DNA from: Sulfuritalea hydrogenivorans sk43H | GTDB lineage: Bacteria > Pseudomonadota > Gammaproteobacteria > Burkholderiales > Rhodocyclaceae | Direction: 5' to 3' | DNA length: 64,000 bases | NCBI RefSeq assembly: GCF_000828635.1 | Contig: NZ_AP012547.1 | Coordinates: 2,914,001 to 2,978,000, forward strand | Shown here: in pieces, positions 27,556 through 38,732 of the stretch | How positions within the stretch are numbered: position 1 is the stretch's first letter | Layout of the letters: each line of letters begins with the position of its first letter | Position numbers and translations under genes: made by a program | The notes under the pieces: generated by a model | Database searches by the model: none | Seen by the model: the letters and a program-made list of their open reading frames with translations, nothing else | Told to the model about the DNA's origin: nothing

Positions 27556-27950
27556 TTGTATATCTCCTTCGGATCCTTGAGGACCGGCTCGACATCCTGC
27601 CAGCCCGAGGTTTCGAGCCGGTTAAAGAAGCAACTGCGGCGCCCGGTGTGGCAGGCGATGCCGCCCACCTGCTCGATCTTCAGCAGCACTACGTCCTGGT
27701 CGCAATCGACGCGCAGTTCAAGTACCCGCTGCGTGTGGCCGGATTCTTCTCCCTTGTGCCACAGGCGGCCGCGCGAACGCGACCAATACACGGCGTGACC
27801 CGTTTCGGCGGTCAGCGCCAGCGCCTCGCGATTCATCCAGGCGAACATCAGCACTTCGCCCGTCTTCGCGTCCTGCGCGATGGCGGGAATGAGGCCCTGC
27901 TCGTCCCAAAGCACTTCGTCCAGCCATTGACTGTTTGCCGGTGCGCTCAC
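27552..27950 (-). CDS. hisI: Phosphoribosyl-AMP cyclohydrolase
   Basis: 132 residues using the GTG at 27950 ([20 protein letters not shown]). An in-frame extension upstream would translate the hairpin repeat between hisF and hisI, so it is rejected. [22 protein letters not shown], the CDQD cluster and HTGRRSCFF supply the Zn/Mg ligands. It opens the adenine ring of PR-AMP in the third step of histidine synthesis. Confidence 0.92.
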   Translation of the reverse strand: MSAPANSQWLDEVLWDEQGLIPAIAQDAKTGEVLMFAWMNREALALTAETGHAVYWSRSRGRLWHKGEESGHTQRVLELRVDCDQDVVLLKIEQVGGIACHTGRRSCFFNRLETSGWQDVEPVLKDPKEIYK

Positions 27951-28062
27951 AGGACCGCCCTCCCCCCAGCCCCCTGCCCAAGGCAGGGGGTGACAGAGGT
28001 TCGCCGCTGCGCGACTCCATCGCCTGGCTGCGCGCCCCTTGGGACGGCCCGGCGGGGCGCGC
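27951..28062. repeat. Composite hairpin repeat between hisF and hisI (copy 1)
   Basis: Two strong hairpins fill the hisF-hisI gap. CCCCCTGCC/GGCAGGGGG (27970-27978 with 27982-27990) has a 3-base loop. GCGCGCCCC/GGGGCGCGC (28030-28038 with 28054-28062) directly follows the hisF stop. On the minus strand the element reads GCCGGGCCGTCCCAAGG, then GGAGTC, GCGAACC, TCACCCC, hairpin, GGGG.TGGGGG. The same succession occurs at 40709-40811. It is probably an extragenic palindromic element that could stabilise mRNA ends or attenuate transcription within the his operon. Confidence 0.65.
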
Positions 28063-28821
28063 TCACAGCCGCACCTCGATGCCGCGACTGCGCATGAATT
28101 CCTTGGCCTGGCGCACCGTGTATTCGCCATAGTGGAAAATGCTCGCCGCCAGTACGGCATCGGCGCGACCTTCCGTCACGCCATCGGCCAGATGCTGCAA
28201 GGTGCCCACGCCGCCGCTGGCTATCACCGGAATGCCCACTGCATCGGCGACCGCGCGCGTGAGTGGCAGGTCGAAACCGGCCTTGGTGCCGTCGCGATCC
28301 ATGCTGGTCAGCAGAATCTCTCCCGCACCCAGGCTCTCGACCTTGCGCGCCCATTCGATGGCATCGAGTCCCGTGTTCTTGCGCCCGCCGTGAGTGAAGA
28401 CCTCCCATTTTCCCGGTGACGTCTGCTTGGCGTCGATGGCGACGACGATGCACTGGCTGCCGACCTTGCCGGAAGCGTCGGCCACCAGTTGCGGATTATT
28501 CACCGCCGCCGTGTTCATGCTGACCTTGTCGGCGCCGGCATTCAGCAGGCGCCGCACGTCCTCGACCTGGCGCACGCCGCCGCCCACGGTCAGGGGAATG
28601 AACACTTGCGAAGCAACCGCCTCGACGATGTGCAGGATGATGTCACGGTCGTCGGAACTGGCCGTAATGTCGAGAAAGGTGATCTCGTCGGCGCCCTGCT
28701 CGTCGTAGCGCCGCGCGATCTCGACCGGATCGCCGGCATCGCGCAGTTCGACGAAGTTCACGCCCTTGACCACGCGGCCGGCGCTGACGTCGAGGCAGGG
28801 AATGATGCGCTTGGCGAGCAT
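28063..28821 (-). CDS. hisF: Imidazole glycerol phosphate synthase cyclase subunit
   Basis: 252 residues of the HisA/HisF TIM barrel: [46 protein letters not shown] and [14 protein letters not shown], with the catalytic Asp residues in CLDV and TSMDRDGTK. It uses ammonia from HisH to form IGP and AICAR. Confidence 0.95.
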   Translation of the reverse strand: MLAKRIIPCLDVSAGRVVKGVNFVELRDAGDPVEIARRYDEQGADEITFLDITASSDDRDIILHIVEAVASQVFIPLTVGGGVRQVEDVRRLLNAGADKVSMNTAAVNNPQLVADASGKVGSQCIVVAIDAKQTSPGKWEVFTHGGRKNTGLDAIEWARKVESLGAGEILLTSMDRDGTKAGFDLPLTRAVADAVGIPVIASGGVGTLQHLADGVTEGRADAVLAASIFHYGEYTVRQAKEFMRSRGIEVRL

Positions 28822-28832
28822 GGGCCGGCCGC

Positions 28833-29585
28833 TCAGGCCGCTGGCGCCTTGCTGAGCTTGTCGGCCTCGGCCTGGGCCTTCTTGAAGTCGAGCTTGCCCT
28901 CGTAAATCGCGCGGCCGGTGATGGCGCCCGAAATGCCCTCGCCCTGCACCGCGCAGAGTGCCTTGACATCCTTCACGCTGGCGATGCCGCCGCTGGCGAT
29001 CACCGGGATGCGCAAGGCCTGGGCCAGCTTCACCGTGGCCTCGATGTTCACCCCGGAAAGCATGCCGTCGCGCCCGATGTCGGTATAGATGACGGCTTCG
29101 ACGCCGTAGTCCTCGAACTTCTTCGCCAGATCGACGACATCGTGCCCGGTCATCTTGGACCAGCCATCGACCGCCACCTTGCCGTCCTTGGCATCCAGCC
29201 CGACGATGATGTGTCCGGGAAAGGCCCCGCAGGCATCGTGCAGGAAGCCGGGGTTCTTCACCGCCGCAGTGCCGATGATGACGTAGGTAATGCCGTCATC
29301 GAGGCAGCGCTCGATGGTGTCCAGGTCACGAATGCCGCCGCCCAGTTGCACCGGAATCTCGTCGCCGACTTCCTTGAGGATGGCCTTGATCGCGGCTTCG
29401 TTCTTCGGCTTGCCGGCAAAGGCGCCATTGAGGTCGACCAGATGCAGACGGCGCGCGCCCTGGTCTATCCAGTGCCGGGCCATCGCCGCCGGATCTTCGG
29501 AAAACACCGTGGCGTCTTCCATGGCGCCCTGCTTCAGACGGACACAGTGACCGTCCTTGAGATCAATCGCGGGTATCAGCAGCAT
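28833..29585 (-). CDS. hisA: ProFAR isomerase
   Basis: 250 residues: [20 protein letters not shown] with the catalytic Asp8, [32 protein letters not shown] with the second Asp, and [14 protein letters not shown]. It isomerises the ribosyl moiety of ProFAR in the fourth step of histidine synthesis. It is a TIM barrel homologous to HisF next door. Confidence 0.95.
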   Translation of the reverse strand: MLLIPAIDLKDGHCVRLKQGAMEDATVFSEDPAAMARHWIDQGARRLHLVDLNGAFAGKPKNEAAIKAILKEVGDEIPVQLGGGIRDLDTIERCLDDGITYVIIGTAAVKNPGFLHDACGAFPGHIIVGLDAKDGKVAVDGWSKMTGHDVVDLAKKFEDYGVEAVIYTDIGRDGMLSGVNIEATVKLAQALRIPVIASGGIASVKDVKALCAVQGEGISGAITGRAIYEGKLDFKKAQAEADKLSKAPAA

Positions 29586-29627
29586 AGTGAAATGTGGAGA
29601 TAAAGAAATGCCTGGCAGGCGTTTTGA

Positions 29628-30266
29628 TCAGGGGTTCCAGCGCATGAAATTGCCGAGCAGACGCAAACCGGCCTGGGCGCTTTTTTCGGGATGGAATTGC
29701 ACGGCGAAGATGTTAGCGCGGGCAACCGCACTGGTAAAGGGGATGCCATAGTGGGTTGAACCGGCAATCACCTCGGGACTCTGCGGCTCGACGTAATAAC
29801 TATGCACGAAATAGAAGCGCGCACCATCCTCGATGCCATCCCACAGCGGATGGGCTTCAACCTGCTGCACCTGGTTCCAGCCCATGTGCGGCACCTTCAG
29901 ACGCGAGCCGTCGGGCGCCGCCATGGCCTCGCCGGGAAAGCGCGGCACGCGGCCCGGCAGGATTTCGAGGCCCATGACATCGCCCTCCTCGGCATGTCCG
30001 AAGAGCATCTGCAAGCCGACGCATATTCCGAGAAAGGGCTTTTCAGCGGCGGCGCGAACGACCGCCTCGCGCAAGCCGCGCGCCGACAGCTCGCGCATGC
30101 AATCCGGCATCGCGCCCTGGCCGGGTACGACGACGCGGTCGGCAGCTGCAATCTCGGCGGCATCCGAACTGACGCGAACCTCGGCCTCGGGGGCAACGTG
30201 CTCTATGGCCTTGGCCACCGAGCGCAAATTGCCCATGCCGTAATCGACGACGACAACCGTGCTCAT
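29628..30266 (-). CDS. hisH: Imidazole glycerol phosphate synthase glutaminase subunit
   Basis: 212 residues from [24 protein letters not shown]. The nucleophile Cys is in [12 protein letters not shown], and the His and Glu of the class I amidotransferase triad are in [10 protein letters not shown]. The start was set at 30266; the open frame above it is hisB read in another frame. It supplies ammonia to HisF. Confidence 0.95.
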   Translation of the reverse strand: MSTVVVVDYGMGNLRSVAKAIEHVAPEAEVRVSSDAAEIAAADRVVVPGQGAMPDCMRELSARGLREAVVRAAAEKPFLGICVGLQMLFGHAEEGDVMGLEILPGRVPRFPGEAMAAPDGSRLKVPHMGWNQVQQVEAHPLWDGIEDGARFYFVHSYYVEPQSPEVIAGSTHYGIPFTSAVARANIFAVQFHPEKSAQAGLRLLGNFMRWNP

Positions 30267-30273
30267 GGAAGGA

Positions 30274-30861
30274 TCAGAGCGAACCCTTCGTTGACGGCAC
30301 GGCGCCCGCCGCACGCGGATCGGCTTCCACCGCCATGCGCAGCGCCCGGGCAAAGGCCTTGAACACCGTCTCGGCCTGATGGTGGGAGTTGTCGCCACGC
30401 AAGGCGTCGATGTGCAGCGTGATGCCGGCGTGATTGACCAGGCCCTGGAAAAACTCGCGCACCAGGTCGACATCGAACTCGCCGATGGTGGCGCGGGTGA
30501 AGGGCACGTTGAACACCAGGCCGGGTCGACCGGACAAATCCACCACCACGCGCGACAGCGCCTCGTCGAGCGGCACGTAGGCATGGCCGTAACGGCGCAG
30601 GCCCTTCTTGTCGCCCAAGGCCTTGGCCAGCGCCTGGCCGAGGGTGATGCCGACATCCTCGATGGTGTGATGCGCGTCGATGTGCAGGTCGCCCTTGGCC
30701 TCGACGCTCAGGTCGATCAAGCCGTGGCGCGCGATCTGGTCCAGCATGTGGTCGAAGAAACCCACGCCGGTGTCGAGTTTGGAAACTCCCGTGCCGTCGA
30801 GATCGAGGGCGACGCGAATTTTTGTTTCCAGCGTGTTGCGTGTGATTTCGGCTTGCCGCAT
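30274..30861 (-). CDS. hisB: Imidazoleglycerol-phosphate dehydratase
   Basis: 195 residues from [25 protein letters not shown], the usual length of a monofunctional HisB. An upstream ATG at 30897 is possible but adds residues not typical of the family. [32 protein letters not shown] and GDNSHHQAE carry the Mn-binding His/Glu residues. It is the first gene of the hisBHAFIE block because hisC is inverted. Confidence 0.95.
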   Translation of the reverse strand: MRQAEITRNTLETKIRVALDLDGTGVSKLDTGVGFFDHMLDQIARHGLIDLSVEAKGDLHIDAHHTIEDVGITLGQALAKALGDKKGLRRYGHAYVPLDEALSRVVVDLSGRPGLVFNVPFTRATIGEFDVDLVREFFQGLVNHAGITLHIDALRGDNSHHQAETVFKAFARALRMAVEADPRAAGAVPSTKGSL

Positions 30862-30962
30862 GGCAGTGGTGATCAAGCGAAGGGTCGAGGCCTGCATGAT
30901 ACCATCGGCCTAGTCCGCTGCACGCCCGCCACCCACCACCCAACCTGCCATTCCACCCAGCC

Positions 30963-32024
30963 ATGAGCCGCTTCTGGAGCGATGTCGTCAAGGGCCTTAC
31001 GCCCTACGTGCCGGGCGAGCAACCCAAGCTCGCCAACCTGGTGAAACTCAACACCAACGAGAACCCCTACGGGCCGTCGCCGCGTGCGCTGGAAGCGATT
31101 CGCGCCGCCACCGGGGAATCGCTCAAGCTATACCCCGATCCGAACGCCGAGCAGCTCAAGGCTGCCATTGGCAAGTACCACGGCATCGGCGCGCAAAATG
31201 TCTTCGTCGGCAACGGCTCGGATGAAGTCCTGGCGCACATCTTCCTCGGCTTGCTGAAGCAGTCGCGACCGATCCTGTTCCCCGACATCAGCTACAGCTT
31301 CTATCCGGTGTATTGCGGGCTGTACCAGGTGGACTTCGAAACCATTCCGCTCGCGAACGATTTTTCGATTCGGCTGGGCGACTACGCCAAGCCGAACGGC
31401 GGCATCATTTTCCCCAACCCCAACGCGCCGACCGGTTGCCTGGTGCCGCTGGTCGAGATCGAACGCCTGTTGCAGTCGAACCCCGATTCGGTCGTGGTAA
31501 TCGACGAGGCCTATGTCGATTTCGGCGGCGAGAGCGCGATTTCGCTGACCGCTCGCTACCCCAACCTGCTGGTGGTGCAGACACTCTCCAAGTCGCGCTC
31601 GCTGGCCGGGCTGCGCGTCGGCTTCGCGGTCGGCCATGTCGATCTGATCGAGGCGCTGGAACGGGTCAAGAACAGCTTCAATTCCTATCCGCTGGACCGG
31701 CTGGCGATAGCGGGTGCGGTCGCCGCCATCGAAGACCGCGAGTATTTCGACAAGACCTGCAAAGCGGTGATCGCCACGCGCGAAAAACTGGTCGGCGACT
31801 TGAAGGCGCTGGGTTTCGAGGTGCTGCCGTCGGCGGCCAACTTCATCTTCGCCCGCCATCCACAACACGACGCGCAAGAGTCGGCGCTGGCGCTACGGCG
31901 ACGCAGCATCATCGTGCGCCATTTCAAGCTGCCGCGCATCGAGCAGTTCCTGCGGATTACGGTCGGTACGGACGAACAATGCGACGCGCTGGTAGCGGCG
32001 CTGAAGGAAATCCTCGGCGCTTGA
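30963..32024 (+). CDS. hisC: Histidinol-phosphate aminotransferase
   Basis: 353 residues of a fold-type I PLP enzyme: [43 protein letters not shown] and the PLP lysine in [17 protein letters not shown]. It transaminates imidazole-acetol phosphate. The gene is on the plus strand, divergent from hisB, whereas in related betaproteobacteria hisD-hisC-hisB run one way. It therefore needs its own promoter in the 101 bases before it. Confidence 0.95.
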   Translation: MSRFWSDVVKGLTPYVPGEQPKLANLVKLNTNENPYGPSPRALEAIRAATGESLKLYPDPNAEQLKAAIGKYHGIGAQNVFVGNGSDEVLAHIFLGLLKQSRPILFPDISYSFYPVYCGLYQVDFETIPLANDFSIRLGDYAKPNGGIIFPNPNAPTGCLVPLVEIERLLQSNPDSVVVIDEAYVDFGGESAISLTARYPNLLVVQTLSKSRSLAGLRVGFAVGHVDLIEALERVKNSFNSYPLDRLAIAGAVAAIEDREYFDKTCKAVIATREKLVGDLKALGFEVLPSAANFIFARHPQHDAQESALALRRRSIIVRHFKLPRIEQFLRITVGTDEQCDALVAALKEILGA

Positions 32025-32228
32025 ATCAGCCGAGCCCAGTTCTGTCGCGACCTTTCGGGTCGGGAATGCGCCCGGTGCCGTCATTGGGATTGACGGGGTG
32101 ACCGTCAGCTATCCAGCGGGAACGGTCATTGCCGATGCCGTGAGTATGAGCCTTGAGCGGCCGCTGACAGGGTATTGCCGGTATCTGCGCATTTTCGTAA
32201 CGTAGGTTCGCAGGTGTATCCTTTGCCC

Positions 32229-34307
32229 ATGAAGTTATTGATTTTTTTCTTGGCAGTTTGGCTGGGTAACGTTACGGCGGCGGAACCACAACGCAACCTT
32301 GGTATTGCACCCGCGAGTGCCGAAAAGCGTGTCGCCCTCGTCATTGGCAACGCCACCTACAAAAGCGGCCCATTGGTCAATCCGGTCAACGACGCACGTG
32401 CCATCGCCAACCGCTTGCGCTCCCTTGGCTTCGATATCGTCCTTCGAGAGAATCTCAAGCAACGCGAGATCGGTGGCGTCTATCGGGAGTTTCGCAGCAA
32501 GATAACCCCTGGTGGCGTGGCGCTGTTCTTCTATGCCGGTCACGGAGTTCAGTTCAAGGGCCAGAATTATTTTCCGGCGACCGACGCCGACATTTCCAGC
32601 GAAGAAGACGTGCCGCTGCAAAGCCTGAATCTGGGCAACCTGCTCGACAACATGGATGAAGCCAAGGCCGGTGTCAGCCTGGTGTTCCTCGATGCCTGTC
32701 GCGACAACCCGTTCGCCCGCCGCTTTCGCAGCACCTCACGCGGACTGGCGAAAGTCGAGGCCGCCTCCGGCACCCTGATCCACTACGCCACCCGCCCCGG
32801 CAGCGTCGCCTCCGACGGCGAGGGCAAGAATGGCACATACACCGAGGCACTTCTCGGACAGATCAGCGAACCCGGTGTGCCAGTCGAGTTGATGCTGAAG
32901 CGCGTTGCCAACACCGTGGTGGCGAAGACAAAAGGAAAACAGGAGCCTTGGGTAGAGGGCAGTCTGCGTGGGGATTTCTATTTTCGCTCGGTAGCAGGTG
33001 CAGCGTCCGGCACTGAGCCCCCACTGTCTGTACCGGTTGATATGACCGCTGTGGAAATCTCGTTCTGGGAAAGCATCAAAAATAGCAGCGACGTAGAGGA
33101 TTTTCAGGCCTATCTCGACAAGTATCCGAATGGGCAATTTGTTGCCCTGGCGGAGCGACGGGTAAAAAGGAAGCCTGCCAGGGTGGATGAATCAACGACA
33201 ACCCGGTTGGCTCCGGCGGTAGCGGGAATGACTTTCTTGGACTGTATCGAGTGTCCGGAGATGGTTGTCATTCCGAGCGGGAGCTTCGAGATGGGTTCAA
33301 ATGACTATGGAAATGAAAAGCCCATCCACAGAGTCCAAATCGGCAAACCATTCGCGCTAGGAAAGACTGAAGTAACCCAAGGTCAATGGCGGTCGCTCAT
33401 GGGTAGCCATTCCAGCCAATTCTCAAGTTGCGGCGATAAGTGTCCGGTGGAGAACGTAAGCTGGGACGATGCGCAGGAGTACCTGCGCAAGTTGAGCCAG
33501 AAAACCGGAAAGACTTACCGGCTGCCGTCAGAAGCGGAGTGGGAATTCGCCTGTCGAGCTGGCGGGACAGCAACCTACTGTGGCAGCGACGCTCTGGATA
33601 GCGCAGTCTGGTACGTCTTCAACAGTAACGACACGACACGACAAGTCGCCAGCAAGCAGGCCAATGCCTGGGGGCTTTATGACATGAGCGGCAACGTCTC
33701 CGAGTGGACGCAGGATTGCTGGAACGTGAACTACAACGGAGCGCCGAGCGATGGCAGTCCCTGGATGACAGGTAATTGCGCGATGCGCGTGGTGCGCGGG
33801 GGGGCCTGGGCACTGCTTGCACTTTATGCACGTCCCACGAATCGCATGAATCTCTATACGACAAGCCGGGGGGGCCATTTCGGTTTCCGTCCTGCCAGGA
33901 TGCTTCCCGATGCTGGCGTCGATGCGGCGATGACTCAACCTCTCCTTGCGCAAAGCACTTCTCCTCCCATTGCGCCCCAAGTGTTCAAGGAATGGGCAGA
34001 TTCGGACAACGGCGCGGACATTAACTGGAGCGAAGCCACCCACTATTGCGCGAGCCAAGGCAGTGGCTGGGGTTTGCCGACCGTGGCCGAACTTGAGAAT
34101 AGCTACAAGACTGGGCAGCCAACGCCGTGTCATAAATCGACGTGCAAAGTCTCCTCAAAGTCCCGCCTGACTGGGCTGTTGTTCTGGAGCAATGAGTCCA
34201 ACGGTTCCTCCGAGGTCGAGGGTGTCTCCCTAATGACTGGCGAAAGAAGTGCTGTCAATGTGAAATACAGAATTAATGCTCGGGCTCTCTGTGTTCGGCG
34301 GCCCTGA
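32229..34307 (+). CDS. Exported caspase-like / formylglycine-generating-enzyme-like / DUF1566 fusion protein
   Basis: 692 residues from MKLLIFFLAVWLGNVTAAEP, a signal peptide; an earlier ATG at 32175 is less likely. Domains in order: a metacaspase-like C14 domain (about 35-255) with His105 (YAGHGVQ) and Cys157 (DACRDNPF); a short helical spacer; a SUMF1/FGE C-type-lectin-like domain (about 350-560: VIPSGSFEMGS, LPSEAEWEFACRAGG, GNVSEWTQD, RVVRGGAW, FGFRPAR); and an Lcl/DUF1566-like C terminus (575-692) ending RALCVRRP. Caspase-FGE proteins are linked to signalling, conflict or regulated proteolysis, and some FGE folds are diversified by retroelements. It is located in the segment that splits the his operon. 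Confidence 0.8.
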   Translation: MKLLIFFLAVWLGNVTAAEPQRNLGIAPASAEKRVALVIGNATYKSGPLVNPVNDARAIANRLRSLGFDIVLRENLKQREIGGVYREFRSKITPGGVALFFYAGHGVQFKGQNYFPATDADISSEEDVPLQSLNLGNLLDNMDEAKAGVSLVFLDACRDNPFARRFRSTSRGLAKVEAASGTLIHYATRPGSVASDGEGKNGTYTEALLGQISEPGVPVELMLKRVANTVVAKTKGKQEPWVEGSLRGDFYFRSVAGAASGTEPPLSVPVDMTAVEISFWESIKNSSDVEDFQAYLDKYPNGQFVALAERRVKRKPARVDESTTTRLAPAVAGMTFLDCIECPEMVVIPSGSFEMGSNDYGNEKPIHRVQIGKPFALGKTEVTQGQWRSLMGSHSSQFSSCGDKCPVENVSWDDAQEYLRKLSQKTGKTYRLPSEAEWEFACRAGGTATYCGSDALDSAVWYVFNSNDTTRQVASKQANAWGLYDMSGNVSEWTQDCWNVNYNGAPSDGSPWMTGNCAMRVVRGGAWALLALYARPTNRMNLYTTSRGGHFGFRPARMLPDAGVDAAMTQPLLAQSTSPPIAPQVFKEWADSDNGADINWSEATHYCASQGSGWGLPTVAELENSYKTGQPTPCHKSTCKVSSKSRLTGLLFWSNESNGSSEVEGVSLMTGERSAVNVKYRINARALCVRRP

Positions 34308-34527
34308 GAATGATGCTGAGTCATATGGTGATTCGCAGTGAAGGTGAAGGGCAGCAACCCGCAGGGCGGAAGCGCATGAGGCGGCGGCCTGTCCCCGACC
34401 TGCGGGGCGCGCAAATCAAAACCTGAAAGTCGGCGCCGGCGGTACGGCGGTTAACCGTGCCGCAATCCTTCCGCCCAAAGCGTACCAGTGGAAAGCGGGT
34501 GGCATGCGCGATGCGCAGTCCTGTTTC

Positions 34528-34938
34528 TCAGCCCTCGCGCCGCTCCAGCCAATTCTCGACGGCCAAGCCCGGAACCCGCGAAAACTCCCGGATGTTGTCG
34601 GTCACCAGTGTGGCGTCGAGGGCCAAGGCATGGGCCGCGATCCAGATATCGTTGGCGCCGATTGGCGTGCCGTGTTGTTCGAGTTCCGCGCGGACTCGAC
34701 CATAGCAACCGCTCGTTTCCGCATCGACCGCCGCCAGCGGCAAGCGCTCCGCCAGTTCGGCGAGGCGCGCTCGATTGCGCTCGGAATGGGCACTTTTTTC
34801 GGCGCCGAATTCCAGTTCTCCCAACACCAGAGGAGACAGAACCAGGTTTGCCAGCGGCGTGCTTTCAAGCCGGCCAACCACGGCGGGATGACCCTTCATG
34901 GCCGCAATCACGATGTTGGTATCCAGAAGGTAACGCAT
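34528..34938 (-). CDS. vapC: VapC-type PIN-domain toxin
   Basis: 136 residues: MRYLLDTNIVIAAMKGHP, LSPLVLGELEFGAEKS, GANDIWIAAHALALDATLVTDNIREF. All four PIN acidic positions (Asp6, Glu in GELEFG, Asp in ANDIWIA, Asp in TDNIREF) are present, so RNase activity is expected. It lies three bases after the Phd-type antitoxin. A target such as tRNA cannot be predicted from the sequence alone. Confidence 0.88.
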   Translation of the reverse strand: MRYLLDTNIVIAAMKGHPAVVGRLESTPLANLVLSPLVLGELEFGAEKSAHSERNRARLAELAERLPLAAVDAETSGCYGRVRAELEQHGTPIGANDIWIAAHALALDATLVTDNIREFSRVPGLAVENWLERREG

Positions 34939-34941
34939 CGT

Positions 34942-35172
34942 TCAGTCGAGCGGAGCAACAGGTTCGGGCATGCGGTCGGAGGGCGCTTCGAGATCGATCT
35001 CACCGTCACTCCAAAACGCCCGGAAGGCGTCTGCGGCCATGCGCGGACTATCCGGTACCAGGCGAGCGACGACTTGCCCGTGACGGGTAATGGCAATCTC
35101 CTCGCCCCGCTCGACCTCGGCAAGCAGGGCGGAGAGATTGGCTTTCATTTGTACGACAGGAACAGTTCTCAT
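34942..35172 (-). CDS. Phd/YefM-type antitoxin
   Basis: 76 residues: MRTVPVVQMKANLSALLAEVERGEEIAITRHGQVVARLVP is the Phd/YefM DNA-binding fold, and the acidic tail (DGEIDLEAPSDRMPEPVAPLD) would bind the toxin. It is paired with VapC immediately downstream. The perfect palindrome 15 bases upstream of its start is the expected operator. Confidence 0.87.
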   Translation of the reverse strand: MRTVPVVQMKANLSALLAEVERGEEIAITRHGQVVARLVPDSPRMAADAFRAFWSDGEIDLEAPSDRMPEPVAPLD

Positions 35173-35186
35173 GGCATCCCCACATC

Positions 35187-35208
35187 ATTCTGACCATATA
35201 GTCAGAAT
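35187..35208 (-). promoter_or_regulatory. Operator palindrome of the Phd/VapC module
   Basis: The arms ATTCTGAC (35187-35194) and GTCAGAAT (35201-35208) are perfect 8-bp reverse complements around the AT-rich spacer CATATA. On the minus strand the spacer reads TATATG and could form part of the -10 region. A Phd-type repressor bound here would cover the promoter and give the usual autoregulation. The role is inferred from position and symmetry. Confidence 0.6.
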
Positions 35209-35279
35209 AGCAGGAAATGACGTCTGCGGGGAAGCTGCCTGTGCTGCGGGAACCCGTTCTTGCGGAGCTGATCTGCCGA

Positions 35280-36575
35280 CTAAGGCTTGATGCGCAGCTC
35301 CGCCGCGCGGGCGTGGGCCGTGAGCCCTTCGCCATGCGCCAGTGTCGCGGCGATCGGCCCCAGGGTTTGCGCGCCGGCCTGTGACACCTCGATCAGGCTG
35401 GAACGCTTCTGGAAGTCATAGACGCCCAACGGCGATGAAAAGCGTGCACTGCGCGAGGTCGGCAGCACGTGGTTGGGGCCGGCGCAGTAGTCGCCGAGCG
35501 ATTCCGACGCATAGTGGCCGACGAAAATCGCGCCGGCATGGCGAATCTTTTCCGCCAGCGGCGCCGGATCGGCCACCGCCAGTTCCAGGTGTTCCGGCGC
35601 AATGCGGTTGGCCAGGGCGCAGGCTTCGTCGAAATCGGCCACATGTATCAGTGCGCCGCGTCCCTTGAGCGAGGCGGCAATCACTTCACGGCGCGGCATG
35701 GTCGGCAGCAGCTTCTCGATGCTTGCCGCGACCCGCGCGATGAAATCGGCATCCGGACTCAGCAGGATCGACTGCGCCAGTTCGTCGTGCTCGGCCTGGG
35801 CGAACAGATCGATCGCCACCCAGTCGGGATTGGCCGAGGCGTCGGCGATGATCAGCACTTCGGACGGACCCGCCACCATGTCGATGCCGACCGTGCCGAA
35901 GACGCGGCGCTTGGCTGCCGCGACATAGGCGTTGCCGGGACCGACGATCTTGTCCACCTGCGGGATGGTTTGCGTACCATAGGCCAGCGCCGCAACGGCC
36001 TGCGCACCGCCGATGGTGAAGACGCGATCGACGCCGGCGAGGCACGCGGCCGCCAGCACCAGCGCGTTCTTTTCGCCACGCGGAGTGGGCACCACCATGA
36101 TCAGCTCATTGACGCCCGCCACCTTGGCCGGCAGGGCGTTCATCAATACCGAACTGGGATAGGCCGCCTTGCCGCCCGGCACGTAAAGGCCGACGCGATC
36201 CAGCGCCGTAACCTTCTGCCCGAGTCGAGTGCCGTCGGCCTCGGTGAAGCTCCACGACTCGAGCTTCTGCCGCTCGTGGTAGTCGCTGACCCGCTTCGCC
36301 GCGGCTTCAAGCGCGGAGCGCTGGGCCGCCGGCAGGCCATCCAGCGCCCGTCGCAATTCGCTTCTCGGCAGTTCGAGTTCGGCCATGGTGCCGGCATCGA
36401 GCTGGTCGAAGCGGCGCGTGAATTCGAGCACCGCCGCATCGCCTTCCGTGCGCACGCGCTTGAGAATTTCGGCCACCGTCTGTTCGATGGCGTCGTCGGT
36501 CGAATGATCGAAATGCAGCAGGGCATCGAGTGTCGCGGCAAAACCGGAGTCGGCGCTGGAGAGACGGCGAATCAT
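35280..36575 (-). CDS. hisD: Histidinol dehydrogenase
   Basis: 431 residues from [22 protein letters not shown]. The NAD-binding and zinc-site signatures are present: [56 protein letters not shown] and GPNHVLPT. It oxidises histidinol to histidine. The start overlaps the hisG stop (ATGA). A CCAGCGCCGACT word lies in the fourth to ninth codons, but in a different frame (SADS) from most copies. Confidence 0.95.
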   Translation of the reverse strand: MIRRLSSADSGFAATLDALLHFDHSTDDAIEQTVAEILKRVRTEGDAAVLEFTRRFDQLDAGTMAELELPRSELRRALDGLPAAQRSALEAAAKRVSDYHERQKLESWSFTEADGTRLGQKVTALDRVGLYVPGGKAAYPSSVLMNALPAKVAGVNELIMVVPTPRGEKNALVLAAACLAGVDRVFTIGGAQAVAALAYGTQTIPQVDKIVGPGNAYVAAAKRRVFGTVGIDMVAGPSEVLIIADASANPDWVAIDLFAQAEHDELAQSILLSPDADFIARVAASIEKLLPTMPRREVIAASLKGRGALIHVADFDEACALANRIAPEHLELAVADPAPLAEKIRHAGAIFVGHYASESLGDYCAGPNHVLPTSRSARFSSPLGVYDFQKRSSLIEVSQAGAQTLGPIAATLAHGEGLTAHARAAELRIKP

Positions 36576-37213
36576 CGAATGGCGCCTTCGATCGCGGCGA
36601 TGACGGGCTGCAGCAGTTCGCGCTTCATCTTCAGCGCGGCCTGATTCACCACCAGACGCGAGGAAATGTTCATGATCTCCTCGACCTCGACCAGTTTGTT
36701 GGCCTTCAGCGTCGCGCCGCTTGACACCAGATCGACGATGGCCTCGGCCAAACCGGCCAGCGGGGCCAGTTCCATCGAGCCATACAGCTTGATCAGGTCG
36801 ACATGCACGCCCTTGGCGGCAAAGTGTTCGCGCGCCACGGCGATGTACTTGGTGGCAATGCGCAGGCGCGCGCCGCTGCGCACCGCGGCGGCGTAGTCGA
36901 AACCGACCGGGGCCGCGACACACATGCGACATTTGGCAATGTTCAGATCCAGCGGCTGGTAGAGCCCGACGCCGCCGTGTTCCAGCAACACATCCTTGCC
37001 GGCGATGCCCAGATCGGCCGCGCCGTATTGCACATAGGTTGGCACATCCGAGGCACGCACAATCACTACGCGGACATCGGCGCGATTGGTGCCGATGATC
37101 AGCTTGCGCGACTTTTCGGGATCTTCGGCCGGCACGATGCCCGCCGCCGCCAGCAGCGGCAGGGTTTCCTCGAAGATGCGGCCCTTGGAGAGGGCGATGG
37201 TGATTCCGCTCAT
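36572..37213 (-). CDS. hisG: ATP phosphoribosyltransferase, short form catalytic subunit
   Basis: 213 residues: [38 protein letters not shown] and [21 protein letters not shown]. It lacks the C-terminal regulatory domain of the long form, so activity and feedback control should require HisZ, which is not in this window. It catalyses the first committed step of histidine synthesis. It is four bases downstream of murA and overlaps hisD. Confidence 0.95.
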   Translation of the reverse strand: MSGITIALSKGRIFEETLPLLAAAGIVPAEDPEKSRKLIIGTNRADVRVVIVRASDVPTYVQYGAADLGIAGKDVLLEHGGVGLYQPLDLNIAKCRMCVAAPVGFDYAAAVRSGARLRIATKYIAVAREHFAAKGVHVDLIKLYGSMELAPLAGLAEAIVDLVSSGATLKANKLVEVEEIMNISSRLVVNQAALKMKRELLQPVIAAIEGAIR

Positions 37214-37217
37214 GAAT

Positions 37218-38721
<1,504 letters not shown>

Positions 38722-38732
38722 GGTGTGACTCC

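Noticed and set aside
27951-28160. Extended hisI N terminus rich in Arg, Gly and Trp
   Set aside because: It is the translated hairpin repeat; the GTG at 27950 gives the normal HisI length.
32025-32228. Possible short remnant coding sequence between hisC and the caspase-like gene
   Set aside because: A GIDGVTVSYPAG-like stretch can be read but has no start, end or family resemblance; nothing else than an upstream region can be supported.
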